Source: Plazaster borealis (taxonomy: Eukaryota > Echinodermata > Asteroidea > Forcipulatida > Labidiasteridae). Taken from it: 64,000 nt of DNA. Made by a program: the position numbers and the translations under genes. Location of the stretch: positions 6,262,001 to 6,326,000 of the forward strand of contig CM037472.1 in assembly GCA_021014325.1 (NCBI GenBank). The letters are read 5' to 3'. This document shows positions 60,583 to 64,000 of this stretch, in pieces (within the stretch, counting starts at the first letter, position 1; every line of letters starts with the position of its first letter). The notes beneath the pieces are model-generated. The model worked only from the letters and a program-made list of their open reading frames with translations. It did not search any database and was not told where the DNA came from.

Positions 60583-62198
60583 GTTCGGATCGACTTCTAA
60601 TGATAGTGAAGCTTTAACGTAACACTACAGTCACTGTGCCTTGTGAGTCCCATTCCAAAGGGAGAGACACCTCTCCTGTATAACACATCGACAGAAACAA
60701 CCCAAGTGTGTTTGGGATGGCTTTTATGTGCTTTCAGTTTCAAATTAAAATCAGCTATGGGACCATGATCAAACCATTGAAAGAAAGAAAATACAAAGCT
60801 GAAAGAGAAATTTGATAACACCTTGATTTGCTTTTGGAAAAAGAAAAAACATTTCCGATAGCCGGAGGATGAAGTTAACTTTTATTGACCAAAATGTTTA
60901 AAAAGGAATGTTTTCTTTCTGACGTGACAAAATGTACAGAATATATTAAAAACAAAATCAGTTTAAAATAAGGAAAAAGCGCAGAACAATTTTGAGCCAG
61001 ATGGGATGTTGAGATGTGGTAAAATTGAAGAGGGACGCGCAATATTTGGAGATGGCCACCGAATGTCTCAGATGGGCAGATGGAAGCCGGTGATTGATGG
61101 AGCTTAAATCCCACCAAAGTAAGTTTATTTAATGAAAACAAGATGAACTCTTCCTAATATTTTGTGATTTTTTTCCGTTGTTTTTTTGCATCAACTCCTT
61201 AATGAATGAATGATTGAATGAATGTGGTTTATGCAAAAATGTATTTGTTTTTTGGGGGTTTTTTTGTATGCAAAGTTAAGTATAAAATGTGAATTATAGA
61301 GTTTTTTAAAGAAGTTTTAATGGAGTGTGAGGAAAAAGCAGTGGACTCGAAAACAAAAAACATCTCATAATAATGATTTTTTTTTTTTTTTTTTTTTAGT
61401 TTAGTGGTGGTGAAAAACCATGATCCAAATGCCAAACTGTAAAAAAATCAGACCGATATTTATGAGAAATGGAAAAGTTTAAAAGATATTAATAATGAAC
61501 ACTGATGAGGAAAACAATGCCTTGATTGAAGAAGAGGATTATTGTGCAATATTGTGCACGCTTTCAATAATTAACGTCACTGATGCCTTAGATGTAGACG
61601 CTTCCAGGGAAGACTCATCCAGTCTCTGGACCCTATATCCAACCACCGTTTTCCCCCCATGGTGCTGGGTAGCAACTGCTGGTATTAATCAGGAACGCTC
61701 AAGTCCACTTAACACTTTTTTTTTAAATTATAGTTTGAACATCCATCCCACTGAATCATCTGCTGTTGCCCAAATGCAGTTTTTGTCATGATACTAACCC
61801 TAGAGTCATCATTTTTGATGCTTTTAAAAAGGAATTTCACATCAGTTCTTCACACAAATACTTTGTGGGTGTTTTTTTTCTTCCCGTTGTTAATTAACGT
61901 GAGGTTTACAATTTCCACCACTGCTTTTCATTGTATGAATTACATTACATGTTAACCTTGCCATGTAAAAGAGTATTGTCTGAAAGCTGACTGGTCTGGT
62001 AGCACGCCTCATCGTAATACTCCAGTGGGTACATAAACCATATCAGTGTACAATCCTTGAAGCTGAGTTCTCAACATGTGCCATTTGAATTGTTTCCATT
62101 TTTTTTTTTTTTTTTTTTGAAGCTGCATGATTTTGATTTTAATCAGTGCTAAATCTTAGTCAGTAATGATTTAAGATTTACATGTAAATGTTTATAAC

Positions 62199-62219
62199 AT
62201 ATATATATATATATATATT
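62199..62219 (+). repeat. (AT)10 microsatellite in the 3' UTR
   Basis: This is a run of ten AT dinucleotides, directly followed by ATTAAAG. Confidence 0.92.
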
Positions 62220-63058
62220 AAAGTATATATCCTGAAGTTAAGTTTCCATATGGAAAATGGAAATTGGTGCAAATTCTTTATTAAATTTCTGAGTCTGAAT
62301 CAAAATGACAATCAAAATGTGAAGGGCGATCACTCTATTGTGGGGAAGGATCATATATATGTGTTTCAAATCAATGCCTTTTAGTTTAGCACCAAAGCCT
62401 TTTTGCATGATGGCTACCTTCCAATTCAGGCCACTTCAATTCAAATCACAGCATTCAAAGTCAGCCCACGAATAATCACGCATTACTTGCATGAGGTCAC
62501 ATGACTCCATACCACCCCTGTGAATGGCCAGACGGATGTTACTTCATGACGAACAGCAACATATCATATGGTATGACAACCTTCCCCCCTCTAGTGTCGA
62601 TGCCCTTCAGGACCACTAATCTCTAATCCAGTACGTTTCAATGACACAAATCTTAAATTGAAAGAGACCAAAACTGAATCAGCTTTTTCGCAATTCTCTT
62701 GATTTCATGTGTTGTTTTTGGTTTTATTTTGTCATTTGTAGTCGTTTAGCTAGTAGTCTTTTGCATGCGTCTCTGATTAAAAAGAAATGTACCTTAATTT
62801 TTTCTTAGAAGTCAAACCATTACTACACAGTTGTAAAACCAAAATGGTGGCGTTTACTTTATTCACAGTTTTTTTTTTTTTATGTAAGCATTTCTTCATG
62901 TAATCAAGTGTACATACTTCAAGTAATTGAAATGGGAAATTTGGTATGCATTCCAATGATTCCATCATGCACTGCCTGACTAACAAAAAGTCCTTCCACA
63001 GAATTTTGTTGGCACCACTTTTTCCTCCCATGTTGTGATTCAGAAAAACAAATGTTTT

Positions 63059-63071
63059 TGTACATAATAAA
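63059..63071 (+). terminator. Likely poly(A) signal with overlapping Pumilio-type element
   Basis: TGTACATA (63059-63066) fits the Pumilio consensus TGTANATA and shares its last base with AATAAA (63066-63071). It also supplies a TGTA element, as bound by CFIm, and a T-rich stretch follows around 63090-63105. This is the first canonical hexamer after the stop codon. Confidence 0.5.
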
Positions 63072-63090
63072 TCAGGGATGAAAAGATGAT

Positions 63091-64000
63091 TCTATTTGAT
63101 TATTTGAGCAGAAAGATATTTTACAGGAGATCAATGTCATATTGTGAATGTTACTACCAGATTTTCCCATTTTGTTAACGGAGAGACCATATTCATGTTA
63201 CACTGTACATTCAGGTCAGATAGTCACATTGGTGTCAAATGTCGGACAGAGAATTTAAGATTATCAGCTCAACAACCTTTCTTACTGGATGCTATGAATT
63301 TGTATATGTTTCAGTAACCAACAAAATATGTAATTCCTGTGGGGCAAAGGAATTTTATTACTCCTTGGGTTCGTAACCGCCCTCACTGAACTCCAATCTG
63401 AAATATGTTCATCTCACACTGCTCAATTGAACGGTTTGCGGTCAATATCAAAATGTCTGTTGCTATTGCACAGTCTTGAAAGATCGCTTATCGATTGCAG
63501 GAAGTGTGAATCGTGTGGATGTTATGGTTTCCACCTTGAAATACCCTCATCTGAGGAGGGCCGGTTTATTCAAAACAAGATTGAATTTGCAACCCATGTA
63601 AAGTACCCGTTTGATGTTCACATTGATGTGCCCTTGCTGACATTTGACCTGTGACATTTGACCTGTATCATTTGAGTTTTCAGGTAGCACATAATCAGGA
63701 TTTCACCTCCTTTTCCCCTTCTTAAAAAAAAACCAACAACAAAATGGCTGCTGCATCCAGTCACTGCATTAACAACAGTTCATTTACTCTGTGCCTGCCG
63801 AACTGTTCTGCCACAAACCCTTATTGTGTTCATTCTTTCCCCCCCATTCTCAAAATTTTCACCAAACCAAATTGTGACCGGGTTTGTTTAACAAATGCAC
63901 TCTAAAAATGTAAAATCATTGTTGCTTGCCTAGGTCACCCATTCTTCTGTTATACTTTTCCTCATTTAATCACTGATGTTTGTGCTTAAAATTATGTTGT
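63091..64000. other. 3' flank, no feature identified
   Basis: AT-rich sequence beyond the likely poly(A) site. A 75-codon frame at 63427-63654 has no recognised domain. It could be more 3' UTR if the AATAAA at 63066 is not used. Confidence 0.4.

Larger units (their letters stand above)
60583..63090 (+). promoter_or_regulatory. 3' UTR of NOVA (putative extent)
   Basis: AT-rich sequence follows the stop codon with no further splice evidence. It includes a T19 run near 61379-61398, a T20 run near 62099-62118 and an (AT)10 tract. Seed-match heptamers for miR-124 (GTGCCTT, 60636-60642) and miR-9 (ACCAAAG, 61113-61119 and 62391-62397) are present. Variant ATTAAA hexamers occur at 60744, 62217, 62280 and 62776; the first canonical AATAAA is at 63066. 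The true end is inferred. Confidence 0.55.

Noticed and set aside
61495..61791. 98-codon open frame after the NOVA stop
   Set aside because: It lies in the 3' UTR with no domain and no sign of coding bias; best treated as chance.

Overview
This window is eukaryotic and holds one gene, read left to right: an orthologue of the neuronal KH-domain splicing factor NOVA (NOVA1/NOVA2; pasilla in flies). Four coding exons join into one open frame of 1635 nt (544 residues): 378-564, 18715-18861, 45307-45458 and 59434-60582. All three introns are GT-AG and long (about 18.2, 26.4 and 14.0 kb), so about 97% of the window is intron or UTR. I found no second gene I could support. The other open frames are short, lack recognisable domains and mostly lie inside repeats.

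Organism: an invertebrate deuterostome, most likely an echinoderm and perhaps a sea star. The reasons are the AT-rich DNA, the single pre-vertebrate-type NOVA, tRNA-derived SINEs of a kind I associate with echinoderms, and a TTAA-flanked inverted-repeat element (termini AGGCACTGGACAC) that I remember as common in sea-star sequence. The species call is recollection and inference, not proof.

Layout: 1-377 is 5' flank/5' UTR with a possible start-stop uORF. Exon 1 encodes the N-terminal tail and a basic bipartite signal. Intron 1 (565-18714) holds SINEs, minisatellites and several CAG-terminated inverted-repeat elements. Exon 2 and exon 3 together make KH1. Intron 2 (18862-45306) is the richest in mobile DNA: a foldback element with a strong core hairpin, a ~160-bp tandem array interrupted by a 1.0-kb MITE, two TTAA elements (each in a nest), a 1.24-kb element with TTA duplications, and more SINEs. 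Intron 3 (45459-59433) holds diverged copies of families seen elsewhere and a piggyBac-like MITE. Exon 4 encodes KH2, an Ala/Gly/Pro-rich linker and KH3. From 60583 a long AT-rich 3' UTR runs to a likely AATAAA signal at 63066.

The most informative observations are the nested insertions whose empty sites survive as paralogous copies inside the same window, the large excess of 11-25 nt C/G runs and of the palindromes TAGGCCTA and TACATGTA, and the splice-site and exon-phase pattern of exons 2 and 3. I did not find an undescribed enzymatic or defence system here.
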